A stretch of DNA of 64,000 nucleotides, from the NCBI GenBank assembly GCA_045046885.1, contig JASFYX010000021.1:4276-68275 (forward strand), given 5' to 3'. The DNA is from CG1-02-35-72 sp045046885 (GTDB lineage: Bacteria > Bacteroidota > Bacteroidia > Flavobacteriales > Flavobacteriaceae). The notes under the pieces were generated by a model that was given only the letters and a program-made list of their open reading frames with translations, did no database searches and was not told where the DNA came from. This document shows, piece after piece, positions 25,958 to 34,742 of this stretch (position 1 is its first letter; every line of letters begins with the position of its first letter). The position numbers and the translations under genes are program-made.

Positions 25958-26998
25958 ATGAAACGCCTTAAATACCTTTTGGTTTACCTATTACCACTAA
26001 GTGTTTACATCTCGTTTACCTCAAAAGGGCTTTTAACATTTACACCTTTATTTTTATTTTTTGTTTTGGTGCCTTTGATAGAATTACTCATACCGGCCGA
26101 CTCTTCTAATTTTACCAAAGAGGTAGCTGCTAAAGAAAAAGACAAAGTCTTTTACAGTCTTATTTTATACCTTACCTTACCTGTACAAATTATCTTTCTA
26201 TTCTTCTTTTTTAAAGTTATACAAGAGCCCAATTTGAGCACTTTAGAATATCTTGGTAGAATAGACAGTATGGCCTTTATGTGTGGGGTTATTGGTATAA
26301 ATGTGGGACACGAATTGGGGCATCGGTCTAACCGAGTAGAACAATTAATAGGCGAATTACTTTTACTCACTTCTATAAACACCCATTTTTTACCCTATCA
26401 TAACGAAGGACATCACCGCAACGTAGCCACACCCAATGACGCGGCTACAGCCCGCAAAAACGAATGGGTTTTTACTTTTTGGTTGCGTTCACATTTTGGC
26501 AGTTATATTGAGGCTTGGCAAATAGAAAACAAACGTATGGCTAAAAAAGCTTATTCAAAAATATCTATACACAACAAAATGGTGGTTTACAGTTTAACCA
26601 CAGTATTGTTTTTAACTGCTATTTATTTCTTTTACGGAAGCTTTGTTTTTTTAAGCTTTCTATTGGCTGCTATTGTGGGTATAGCTTTATTGGAAACTGT
26701 AAACTATATTGAACATTATGGCTTGTTACGACACAAAAAAGAAAATGGTAAATACGAACGTGTTAAACATGTCCATTCTTGGAATTCTGATCATATTTTA
26801 GGACGCCTGTTCTTGTTTAACTTATCACGTCATTCTGACCATCATTACAAGGGTAGCAAAAAATATCAAATATTAGAATCGGTTCCGAAAAGTCCGCAAA
26901 TGCCCACAGGTTATCCGGGTATGATAATTTTAGCTTTATTTCCACCACTCTGGTTTTGGTATATGAACAAACAATTAAGTAAATTCCAAAAAATTTAA
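25958..26998 (+). CDS. AlkB-type membrane di-iron hydroxylase (alkane 1-monooxygenase family)
   Basis: Integral membrane non-haem di-iron monooxygenase. All histidine boxes of the alkane hydroxylase family are present: HELGHR (118-123), HNEGHH (148-153), NYIEHYGL (249-256) and RHSDHH (291-296). About six hydrophobic segments alternate with them. Length 346 aa is shorter than Pseudomonas AlkB (about 400). No rubredoxin or rubredoxin reductase is adjacent, so the electron donor lies elsewhere and the substrate may be an alkane, fatty acid or other chain. It stands alone between the leu operon terminator and a nitroreductase gene. Confidence 0.88.
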   Translation: MKRLKYLLVYLLPLSVYISFTSKGLLTFTPLFLFFVLVPLIELLIPADSSNFTKEVAAKEKDKVFYSLILYLTLPVQIIFLFFFFKVIQEPNLSTLEYLGRIDSMAFMCGVIGINVGHELGHRSNRVEQLIGELLLLTSINTHFLPYHNEGHHRNVATPNDAATARKNEWVFTFWLRSHFGSYIEAWQIENKRMAKKAYSKISIHNKMVVYSLTTVLFLTAIYFFYGSFVFLSFLLAAIVGIALLETVNYIEHYGLLRHKKENGKYERVKHVHSWNSDHILGRLFLFNLSRHSDHHYKGSKKYQILESVPKSPQMPTGYPGMIILALFPPLWFWYMNKQLSKFQKI

Positions 26999-27001
26999 TT
27001 C

Positions 27002-27050
27002 CCATCCCCTGCCCCTGCCTACCGCAGGTATGGCTTCCCAAAGGGAAGAG
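27002..27050. repeat. short intergenic repeat with two hairpins
   Basis: CCTGC/GCAGG (27014-27028) and CTTCCC-AAA-GGGAAG (27034-27048). GC-rich compared with its surroundings and similar in flavour to interspersed repeats of flavobacteria. It may double as a weak terminator after the hydroxylase gene. Confidence 0.4.
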
Positions 27051-27102
27051 TGATAGTTCTTTCTAATTTTTTCTTAAATTCATCCCCTCAAAAAACACTA
27101 CT

Positions 27103-27834
27103 ATGACTCAAAAAACCGTTAGCGAAGCCGTGCAATACCGCCGTGCCGTAAGAACTTATGATGCCACAAAACCTATTGACACTGCTATTGTAAAAACCTG
27201 TATTGAACAAGCTACTTTAGCTCCTAGCAGCAGTAATATGCAGTTGTGGGAGTTCCATCATATTGTTTCTGACGACATAAAAAATAAGATAGTTAAATAC
27301 AGTTTTAACCAAAGTGCGGCTAAAACGGCTCTTGAACTAGTGGTTGTTGTTACCCGAAAAGATTTATGGCGCAAAAGGCAACAAGCTAATTTGGCTTATT
27401 TAGATACAATTTACGGCAACAAACCTGTAGCCGAACAATCAAGTCGTGAGAAATTTGCCAAAAACTATTATAAAAAACTCATGCCCTTTACCTACTTTGA
27501 TATTTTGGGTATTTTGGGTTGGGCTAAGTACATTACCTTTTGGTTTATAGGCCTTTTTAGAACCGTTTATAGAGAAGTCCGCAGTAAAGATATTCGTGTA
27601 GTAGCTCATAAAAGTGCCGGATTAGCTGCTCAAACTTTTATGTTGAGTATGGCGGCCTACGGCTACGACACCTGCCCAATGGAAGGTACCGATACTTTAA
27701 GAATTAAACGTCTTTTAAAGCTGCCTTATGGGGCTGAAATTAATATGGTTATTGGGTGTGGTTTAAGAAAACCCGAAGGCGTTTATGGCAAACGCTTTAG
27801 AATTCCTTTTGAGGAAGTTTATAAAAAGTGGTGA
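27103..27834 (+). CDS. nitroreductase-family protein
   Basis: FMN-dependent oxidoreductase of the nitroreductase fold. The N-terminal YRRAVRTYD (residues about 11-19) and PSSSNMQLWEFHHI (about 43-56) bind FMN phosphate in relatives, and a C-terminal glycine-containing stretch (VIGCGLRKPEG) completes the fold. Length 243 aa, with a middle hydrophobic stretch (TYFDILGILGWAKYITFWFI) that is unusual for a soluble nitroreductase and suggests membrane association. Substrate unknown. It may be in one transcript with the AlkB-like hydroxylase about 100 bp upstream. Confidence 0.85.
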   Translation: MTQKTVSEAVQYRRAVRTYDATKPIDTAIVKTCIEQATLAPSSSNMQLWEFHHIVSDDIKNKIVKYSFNQSAAKTALELVVVVTRKDLWRKRQQANLAYLDTIYGNKPVAEQSSREKFAKNYYKKLMPFTYFDILGILGWAKYITFWFIGLFRTVYREVRSKDIRVVAHKSAGLAAQTFMLSMAAYGYDTCPMEGTDTLRIKRLLKLPYGAEINMVIGCGLRKPEGVYGKRFRIPFEEVYKKW

Positions 27835-27847
27835 AGTTTATTTTAGT

Positions 27848-27874
27848 CATAGCATCACTTTGAGTGATGCTATG
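27848..27874. terminator. perfect hairpin after the nitroreductase gene
   Basis: CATAGCATCACT-TTG-AGTGATGCTATG, a 12-bp perfect stem 14 bp past the stop codon. The T run is weak. Its outer and central bases echo the AGTCAGGG palindrome family. Confidence 0.6.
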
Positions 27875-27903
27875 ATTTGTTGTGAAAATAGTTAGAGATT
27901 TAC

Positions 27904-27931
27904 TTGAAATAAATACGAATCTTTATTTTTG
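27904..27931 (+). promoter_or_regulatory. promoter of the type IX cargo/lipoprotein pair
   Basis: TTG (27904-27906), 17-bp spacer, then TATTTTTG (27924-27931): a full match to the Bacteroidetes -33/-7 promoter. It leaves a leader of about 130 nt before the ATG at 28068. Confidence 0.6.
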
Positions 27932-28067
27932 TATTAAATCTATTTTTTCCTAAAATTAACATATTCTCAATTTTATAACATTAATATTATTTTGTTTATA
28001 TTTACAGCTTAGTTATATTTCATTATTGTTAATATAATTAAAATACTACTAACTAAAAACTAATAAC

Positions 28068-30656
28068 ATGAACAAAACTTTACTAAGTTTAGTTGCCCTG
28101 TTGTGTGTAACTGCTATGTTTAGTCAGACTTCTTCAAGAATGAATTACAAAAGAGAAGCGGCTAAAAAAAATGCAAATTATTTTCAAATTTTATCGTCAA
28201 AAAGGGCAGAAATTGCCAATTACGATTTAACCAAGCTAGAAGACCTTAAAGAGTATAAACACTTTGAAAGGTGGGCCTATTTTTGGAAAGACAGAATTGA
28301 TGCTAACGGTAATTTTCCGTCTGCAAACCTAGGTTATTACAATGCCAGTATTATTGATGCTAATGGAAAAATTATTTCAAAACCTAAGACTAATATTTCA
28401 AATAAAATACTTGCAACATGGTCTAATGTTGGTCCCGGAACCACCCCTGTAGCCAATGGTTATCCTAATTTTCCACAAATGGGAAGACTCAACAGTTTTT
28501 ACAGATTTAGAAATGCGTCAAATGTTAATCAGAGTGTATTATTTGTAGGATCACCCGCTGGTGGTATTTGGAGGTCTATGGATAACGGTTCTAATTGGAC
28601 ACCTCAATTAGATTTAGTAGCAGGTATTGGCGTTACAGATGTTAGGGCAAAACCCTCAGTGACATACAGTTCTAGTTCTATTTTATACGCTTCTACCGGA
28701 GATTATGACGGAAGCCACGTGAATTCTATTGGTGTTTTAAAATCTACTGATGGTGGAAGTACTTGGAGTGCTACTGGATTAAGTTTTACAGTTGACCAAG
28801 CAGAAGTAACATCTAACTTAATAGTAATTGATGACCAAACAGTAATTGTAGGAACTAAATTTAATATCAAAAAAACAACTAACGGTGGCACTACTTGGAC
28901 AGATGTAAAATCTTCTCCTTTTAATGATAATTTTGGAAGATTTGTTATTTCTAACAATAAATATATGTGCGCAGACCAATGGGGAGGTATCTTTATGTCT
29001 ACCGATTTAGGTGATACGTGGACAGAAGTTAACCCATCTGGAAACAATCAAGACAAAACAGCTCTAGCCGCAGAAGGTGATATTTTTTACGCTATAAATA
29101 GTACTGGTGTATTAAAAAAATACGATACAGCTGCCGCAAGCTCAAGTTGGGTAACAATGGGTATTACAGTACCTACTTATGATGCTCAAGGTGGCTATAA
29201 TCAAGCTTTGAATGTAAGAAGTGGTTTAATAATTAGTGGTGCTTTTAACGGTTATACTTCTCGTGATGATGGAACCACTTGGACAAAAACACTTAACGGT
29301 TATTGGAATTCAAGTACCGACCCCGGTACTTATATTCACTCAGATTGGCATAACGTAGGCCATTTAGATGGCGATGGTACATTTGACTATTGGTCTGTTA
29401 ACGATGGTGGTTTAAGTTTCTTAACTTTTTCAAGCCTTAGTGACATAACACCCTCGGTTACTTACAAATCTGACGGTGTTGTAAACACACAATTATACAG
29501 TGCTGCCATAACTCCAAATAGTTCAAGTGGTAATATGTTAATAGGCAATCAAGATAACGATGGTTTTAGTAGAGAAATGCACGCTGGTTCGATGCAATGG
29601 ATTGCCGCCTCTGCCGGTGATGGCACAGCCACAGCTATTGATTATAACGACACTAATAAACGCTATTTAGGAGGTACTCAAGGGGGGCTAACCGCAACAG
29701 ATGTTGGTTTTTCTGGTAATTATCAAGGTACCTTAAACTTACAAACTATTCCGGGAGCAGCCTTTATATGGCCTTTAGAAATGCATACAACAGATCCAAC
29801 AATATTATACGCAGGTGGCGACGATGTTTACAAACTTAACACGTCCGGTGGTGCTCATACAAGTTTAAATTCAGGGGCTGGTCAAATAACATTCATAAGT
29901 ACTCATGGGGCAGGTATTGCCGTTATGGGTGCTAATGCATTAAAAATGAGTACAGATAGTGGTGCAAATTGGACGGCTTTAACCGAACCTTCTTCTGATG
30001 CAAATGCCAAAGCTAATTCAATAGATTTTAACGGCACGAGTTCTAATACAATATACGCCACAACTGGAGGATATGTATCTGGAAGTAAGGTTTTTAAATC
30101 TACAAATGGTGGCCAAAATTGGACAAATATATCTTTAAATTTGCCCAATATTCTTATGAAAGAAATACTCTTTCACCAAACTGAATCTTCTGAAACTTTA
30201 TTTGTAGCCACAGAAATGGGTGTTTTCATTAAAATAGGTAGTTCAAATTGGGAAAAATTAGGTGGAGACTCTTTTCCCAATGTAATTGTTAACGATATTG
30301 ATATTAACTACACAGCCAATAAATTGGTTGCGGCTACTTTTGGTAGAGGATTATGGGAGATTGATATTACAAGTTTAACTTTGAGCTACGACCAATTTAG
30401 TTTGGCAAATAAAAATACTACAGTATTTCCAAATCCTGTAAATGGTGATTTCTTAAACGTCAATTTAAAAGGTTTTAATAACTCTAATCAAAATTATAAC
30501 TATTATATTTATAATGTAGTTGGTGGAATTGTCAAATCTGGCCGCTTAGACAGTGATTCAAATCAATTAAATCTATCAAATATAGCTCCGGGGATATACC
30601 TTTTTAAAGTGGCTCATGGTAAGGAAGTATCTGTTAAAAAAATAATTAAAGAGTGA
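28068..30656 (+). CDS. secreted BNR/sortilin-like repeat protein with type IX sorting domain
   Basis: Residues 1-20 are a Sec signal peptide (hydrophobic core LLSLVALLCVTAMF, then SQ). The body has repeated beta-propeller motifs of the S-x-D-x-G-x-x-W type (for example SMDNGSNWTP, STDGGSTWSA, STDLGDTWTE, STNGGQNWTN), as in BNR, VPS10/sortilin and glycosyl-hydrolase-like propellers. The last ~80 residues, starting near TVFPNPVNG and ending with GIYLFKVAHGKEVSVKKIIK, form a type A type IX secretion sorting domain, removed after export. It should be exported by the SprA machinery coded later in this window. Catalytic activity cannot be assigned. Confidence 0.88.
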   Translation: MNKTLLSLVALLCVTAMFSQTSSRMNYKREAAKKNANYFQILSSKRAEIANYDLTKLEDLKEYKHFERWAYFWKDRIDANGNFPSANLGYYNASIIDANGKIISKPKTNISNKILATWSNVGPGTTPVANGYPNFPQMGRLNSFYRFRNASNVNQSVLFVGSPAGGIWRSMDNGSNWTPQLDLVAGIGVTDVRAKPSVTYSSSSILYASTGDYDGSHVNSIGVLKSTDGGSTWSATGLSFTVDQAEVTSNLIVIDDQTVIVGTKFNIKKTTNGGTTWTDVKSSPFNDNFGRFVISNNKYMCADQWGGIFMSTDLGDTWTEVNPSGNNQDKTALAAEGDIFYAINSTGVLKKYDTAAASSSWVTMGITVPTYDAQGGYNQALNVRSGLIISGAFNGYTSRDDGTTWTKTLNGYWNSSTDPGTYIHSDWHNVGHLDGDGTFDYWSVNDGGLSFLTFSSLSDITPSVTYKSDGVVNTQLYSAAITPNSSSGNMLIGNQDNDGFSREMHAGSMQWIAASAGDGTATAIDYNDTNKRYLGGTQGGLTATDVGFSGNYQGTLNLQTIPGAAFIWPLEMHTTDPTILYAGGDDVYKLNTSGGAHTSLNSGAGQITFISTHGAGIAVMGANALKMSTDSGANWTALTEPSSDANAKANSIDFNGTSSNTIYATTGGYVSGSKVFKSTNGGQNWTNISLNLPNILMKEILFHQTESSETLFVATEMGVFIKIGSSNWEKLGGDSFPNVIVNDIDINYTANKLVAATFGRGLWEIDITSLTLSYDQFSLANKNTTVFPNPVNGDFLNVNLKGFNNSNQNYNYYIYNVVGGIVKSGRLDSDSNQLNLSNIAPGIYLFKVAHGKEVSVKKIIKE

Positions 30657-31075
30657 TTAAATTAAATTTTTCGAAAATATTAATTTTATTTACTACAATT
30701 TTAATCTCTTCTTGTAGTAGTTCTAAAATAACTTCTTCAGTAAAATTTATACAATATCCAGGCGTTCCTTCGGGGACGCCTTTTATTTCTTATGAAGTCA
30801 CGATTAACAGTCCAACTGATTTTTCTATTGAGAAAGTCGCTTTATCAAAAAATGGGGAAAGTGAAATTTTTGCCATTCAAAATTTAAAATCACATGTTTA
30901 CAGCAATCCTAAAAGTGACTTATTTAGTAAAGGCATCTATCAAATTTTATTTAAAAATAAAGCTGTTTCTAAAATAGACAAAGAAGAAAATGTTTATCTT
31001 TTAATAAAAGTCGGTAACAAATTAAAATGGTTAACTCATAAATTTGAAAAGAAAAAAGCACTCCACAGTAAATAA
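30653..31075 (+). CDS. small lipoprotein, coupled to the secreted propeller protein
   Basis: 140 residues starting with GTG at 30653, which overlaps the upstream stop codon (GTGA), so translation is coupled. A lipoprotein signal peptide is clear: hydrophobic ILILFTTILISSC with the lipobox Cys at residue 21, then SSSK. I recognise no domain; the rest is beta-rich and basic. Its pairing with a type IX cargo suggests a surface or periplasmic partner. A strong hairpin occurs inside the gene (30761-30780). Confidence 0.75.
   Translation: MIKLNFSKILILFTTILISSCSSSKITSSVKFIQYPGVPSGTPFISYEVTINSPTDFSIEKVALSKNGESEIFAIQNLKSHVYSNPKSDLFSKGIYQILFKNKAVSKIDKEENVYLLIKVGNKLKWLTHKFEKKKALHSK
30761..30780 (+). 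other. UUCG-tetraloop hairpin inside the lipoprotein gene
   Basis: GGCGTTCC-TTCG-GGGACGCC, 8-bp stem with a UUCG loop, followed by TTTTATTTCTT. It has the form of an intrinsic terminator but lies in codons 37-43. It may attenuate the lipoprotein mRNA relative to the upstream cargo gene, or be chance. Confidence 0.35.
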
Positions 31076-31092
31076 AAATCCAAATAGTTATT

Positions 31093-31127
31093 TAGTCAGG
31101 GTTTCACTTAAAGTGAAACCCTGACTA
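31093..31127. repeat. palindromic repeat (AGTCAGGG family), best copy; bidirectional terminator
   Basis: Perfect 17-bp inverted repeat TAGTCAGGGTTTCACTT / AAGTGAAACCCTGACTA around a single base. It lies between the convergent lipoprotein and penicillin-acylase genes, 17 bp and 11 bp from their stop codons. Confidence 0.8.
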
Positions 31128-31138
31128 TATCTATGATT

Positions 31139-33514
31139 TTATTCTGGGCTTAAAACCAGCTTGTCTTTTAATTTTAAAACTGCTTTTTTATTCATCAACA
31201 TCGGTCTGAATTGACCTTTTATATACATTTTGGCTTGGTCTTTATAATGCTTGCTAAACGGATTACCCGATTGCCCTGTAGGTAAAATACTCTCGCTATT
31301 TTCTACATCAGAAAAATCGATTACACGTCTGGTTGAAGGACCGGCATGAACCTTGTATAATCCTTTGTCATTCAGACTAAACATAAGGTTGTTAATTACC
31401 TCGCGTGCTCCGGGTGCCTCAAAAGGACCTACGTTTAAGAAATTGTTAAAAATGGGGGCTTTTTTAGTAATGGCGTGAACGTATTCTAAACTGTGTACTC
31501 TGTTCCACGTCCATTTGTTTACGTCGTTGCCTAACTGTTCTTCTAAATCACTTATTGCTTCTGTAAAAGCAAGCGCTAAGATAGTCTGTCGTGTTTCTTT
31601 AAGCTCTTTTGTTGTAACATCGTCCCACCAAACAGAATTGTCGTTTTGAATCTGTTTAGATTCCATTATTTTGGCAATATCTGTCCGCATAAACTGTGCA
31701 AAACCTTCCTCACCTAGTTCATCTGCATAGGTTTTATGCATCACTTTATAAATCCATTTGTAGTAAATAGTTGGCGCTACATTTTTTAACTGATTGTTGC
31801 CATCCCATTTTTTAAGAACTTCTAAAGCTTGTTTTTCGGTAGTGTTTAAGTTATTCTTTTCAGACAAAACACTTACTAAGACGGCTGTATTATCGGGTGA
31901 TTCGGACGATTTAACATCGGTAATCATCTTTTTAAAATCGGCTTTAGCCCATTTATCTTTACTTTCTAGAAGATTAACAATGCGTTTAGCGCGGTCTTTA
32001 GGCAAATAATACCCCGGATAAAAATAACCGCAGTCAATACTATCGGGTTGATTGTTGGCCGAATACACATAACCCCAAGATGGATTAATGGCTTGCGGGT
32101 TTTTAGAAAAATCTAAATATTTTATTGGTTCATCATTTCCACTTGCGCCATCTAAAACAAATTTAGGATTAACGCCCTCGTTAAAACGATACAATTTACC
32201 CGAAGCCCACCAAGCAATATTATTATCGGCATCGCCATACATCACATTCAAGCCCGGTGCGTGAATTAACGCTGCGCCTTTTTGAAATTCTTGAATGTTT
32301 GTGGCGTGACTCATTGTGTACATGGCTTTGAGCGTTTTTATAGGAAACTGTGTGTAAATCCAATGCATAGCCAGCGGCGCTTTGTCTTTTATACCACCTA
32401 TTACATCATTCATTATGGGACCGTGTTTAGAGTATCTCACTTTTAGCGTAATGTCGTCACCCTTTTTAACCTTAATGGTTTTTGTTTTTACAACAAAATC
32501 TTGCCAACCTTCGGGTGTTTTATACTGATTTCCATTTTCAGGATTAACGCTTTCGCGATAAAAATCGAGATCATCATTTTCAAACATCGTCAAGCCATAA
32601 GCAATGCGGTGGTTATGACCGAGTAAAGGAAAAGGAATTCCGGCTAAATGATAGCCATAAATTTCGTAATCGGGAGTTTTTAAATAGGCTTCGTACCATA
32701 CGCCAGGTTGAGAAAAACTCATATGCGGGTCATTGGCAAACAACACTTTTCCTGTAGTCGATTTTGAAGGACCAACTACCCAACTATTACTGCCAATAAA
32801 CGGACTCGGAATTTGATTGGTTATCGTATTAGCAACCTCGGCAATTGGACTTGATATATTTTGATAATTATTGTGAATTAAAGTAGTATTTGGATCGGGT
32901 TTTAAACCCAATTCTTGCAGATAAACAGGTTTTAAGTGCTTTTTAACTTCGGTAAAAAACGGATCGGCTTTTTGTGCCATAGCAAAACTAAATGACATAT
33001 AACCAAACACATTATATACATCGTTAATTGTATAATGTGTTTTTTTAGTACCCGTTATTAGATATTCTACAGGCGTAGAGCCGTTATCAATAAATTGATT
33101 AATACCGTTTAAATACGCTTGCGTGTATTTATATTGTTGGGTGTTTTTATCTAACCGAGCAACCGCCTTATTCGATGCCTCCTCCAGCCCCATACTCGCA
33201 AAAAATTTATCGGTTTCAATTAAATCTTTTCCAAATATTTCTGATAAATGCCCTGGTGCTATGCGCCGAATAACTTCCATTTGCCACAAACGGTCTTGGG
33301 CATGAATATACCCCAAAGCTGTATAAGCGTCAGACTGATTTTGCGCATAAATATGCGGAATACCATAGGTATCGTAATAAACTTCTACTTTATCAGACAG
33401 TCCTTTTAGCTTTAAATTGCCGCTGTATTGGGGTTTTAAACTGTTTACAAAATACCATAAGCCTAGAGCTATGATTATTATAATAATCAGAAATACTTTA
33501 AGAAATTTTTTCAT
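31139..33514 (-). CDS. penicillin acylase family protein (Ntn hydrolase)
   Basis: S45-family N-terminal nucleophile amidohydrolase, made as a precursor that cuts itself into two chains. An uncleaved signal/anchor (residues 1-25, KVFLIIIIIIALGLWYFV) puts it in the periplasm or anchored to the inner membrane. The alpha chain has YGIPHIYA and GYIHAQDRLWQMEVIRR; autoproteolysis is expected at Gly241/Ser242 in GSNSWVVGP, making Ser242 the nucleophile. Length 791 aa is normal. Substrates in this family range from beta-lactams to acyl-homoserine lactones and N-acyl amino acids; none can be chosen here. Single gene with its own promoter box. Confidence 0.92.
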   Translation of the reverse strand: MKKFLKVFLIIIIIIALGLWYFVNSLKPQYSGNLKLKGLSDKVEVYYDTYGIPHIYAQNQSDAYTALGYIHAQDRLWQMEVIRRIAPGHLSEIFGKDLIETDKFFASMGLEEASNKAVARLDKNTQQYKYTQAYLNGINQFIDNGSTPVEYLITGTKKTHYTINDVYNVFGYMSFSFAMAQKADPFFTEVKKHLKPVYLQELGLKPDPNTTLIHNNYQNISSPIAEVANTITNQIPSPFIGSNSWVVGPSKSTTGKVLFANDPHMSFSQPGVWYEAYLKTPDYEIYGYHLAGIPFPLLGHNHRIAYGLTMFENDDLDFYRESVNPENGNQYKTPEGWQDFVVKTKTIKVKKGDDITLKVRYSKHGPIMNDVIGGIKDKAPLAMHWIYTQFPIKTLKAMYTMSHATNIQEFQKGAALIHAPGLNVMYGDADNNIAWWASGKLYRFNEGVNPKFVLDGASGNDEPIKYLDFSKNPQAINPSWGYVYSANNQPDSIDCGYFYPGYYLPKDRAKRIVNLLESKDKWAKADFKKMITDVKSSESPDNTAVLVSVLSEKNNLNTTEKQALEVLKKWDGNNQLKNVAPTIYYKWIYKVMHKTYADELGEEGFAQFMRTDIAKIMESKQIQNDNSVWWDDVTTKELKETRQTILALAFTEAISDLEEQLGNDVNKWTWNRVHSLEYVHAITKKAPIFNNFLNVGPFEAPGAREVINNLMFSLNDKGLYKVHAGPSTRRVIDFSDVENSESILPTGQSGNPFSKHYKDQAKMYIKGQFRPMLMNKKAVLKLKDKLVLSPE

Positions 33515-33543
33515 TTGATATGTTGATTTTTAACTTGATGACT

Positions 33544-33551
33544 CAAATATA
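33544..33551 (-). promoter_or_regulatory. putative -7 box for the penicillin-acylase gene
   Basis: TATATTTG on the minus strand, 29 bp before the ATG, a perfect TAnnTTTG match; no clear -33 TTG. Confidence 0.45.
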
Positions 33552-33615
33552 GAAGATTATGTTGTTATAGGCTAAATTAAGCTTAAAAATCTATAAACCT
33601 GAGTTGGACCTAAGG

Positions 33616-34740
33616 TTATAATTGACCATTAATAAAATTTTCAAAATTAGATTGATTTACAACTGTTACCTCAGTTTTATATAATTTAAAAAAAGCTTTA
33701 CTGTGTTTTGAATTTGTGTCTTTCCATTTAAACTCAACAGGAAATAATGCACCGTCTCTTTCTTCTATATAATCAATTTCTTGGCCACTTACAGTCCGCC
33801 AAAAGTATGTATTTACAATTTTTTCTTGATACTCTAATTGTTTACGACGTTCACTTATCAGAAAATTTTCCCACAAAGCCCCTTTATCTTGTCGAAATTC
33901 AAGCGGTTTAAAATCACCTATAATACTGTTTCTGATACCTGTGTCGTAAAAATATATTTTGCGCCCTCTTTTAATTTCATTTTTTTTATTTCTGCTAAAA
34001 GCTTTTAATCTAAAAATTACAAAAGCTTGTTCTAACAATTGCAAATAATTACTAATGGTATTTTTATCTACCTGTAATATTTTAGCTAAATAATTATAAG
34101 ACACTTCATTGCCCAATTGTAAAGCTAATAATTGTAATAACTTTTCTAAAAGTTCAGGACGGCGCAATCCTTTAAAATTAAAAATATCTTTATATAAATA
34201 ACTACTCGACAAGTTTTTGAGAACTTTCTGTTCCTTTCCTTGAAAATTGATTACATCGGGGTACATACCATAAATTATCCTATGCTCTAATTGCTGATGC
34301 GTCTTTAAAAAGCCAATATGCGACTGTAATTCAACCCAGCTTATGGGATATAAAATATGTTCCCACTTCCTCCCTGTTAAAGGCTCATTGGTTTGATTGC
34401 TAATTTCGAAAGATGAAGATCCTGAAACTAATAATTGAACATTTTTTAATCTATCGGTTATAATTTTTAGTGTCAAACCAATATTTTTTACACGTTGTGC
34501 CTCGTCTATAAATACCAATTTATAATCAGAAATAATTTGTTTTAGCTCTTCTGTATTAGCGTTCTCTAACTGATTGCGTACAAATGGATCGTCACAATCC
34601 AGCAATAAATATTTTGTGTGTTTTGAAGCAATGGCCTCCATTAAAGTGGTTTTTCCACTTTGACGAGGCCCTAGTAAAATGATTGCTTTTCCTTGATTTA
34701 AGCCTGATAGAATAACCTTTTCTAATTGTCTTTTTATCAT
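33616..34740 (-). CDS. AAA ATPase with DUF4143 domain
   Basis: Orphan ATPase of the AAA_14/DUF4143 type. Walker A GPRQSGKTT (24-32), Walker B LVFIDEAQR (75-83), an arginine-rich sensor region, then a winged-helix-like segment (YNYLAKILQVDKNTISNYLQ) and a C-terminal restriction-endonuclease-like fold with EIDYIEE and PVEFKWKD (the D...ExK pattern). The family is widespread, sporadically distributed and has no settled function. 374 residues, complete. It is flanked by terminators and repeats with no partner gene, and two large palindromes overlap its promoter. The patchy distribution known for this family suggests horizontal transfer. Confidence 0.88.
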   Translation of the reverse strand: MIKRQLEKVILSGLNQGKAIILLGPRQSGKTTLMEAIASKHTKYLLLDCDDPFVRNQLENANTEELKQIISDYKLVFIDEAQRVKNIGLTLKIITDRLKNVQLLVSGSSSFEISNQTNEPLTGRKWEHILYPISWVELQSHIGFLKTHQQLEHRIIYGMYPDVINFQGKEQKVLKNLSSSYLYKDIFNFKGLRRPELLEKLLQLLALQLGNEVSYNYLAKILQVDKNTISNYLQLLEQAFVIFRLKAFSRNKKNEIKRGRKIYFYDTGIRNSIIGDFKPLEFRQDKGALWENFLISERRKQLEYQEKIVNTYFWRTVSGQEIDYIEERDGALFPVEFKWKDTNSKHSKAFFKLYKTEVTVVNQSNFENFINGQL

Positions 34741-34742
34741 AT

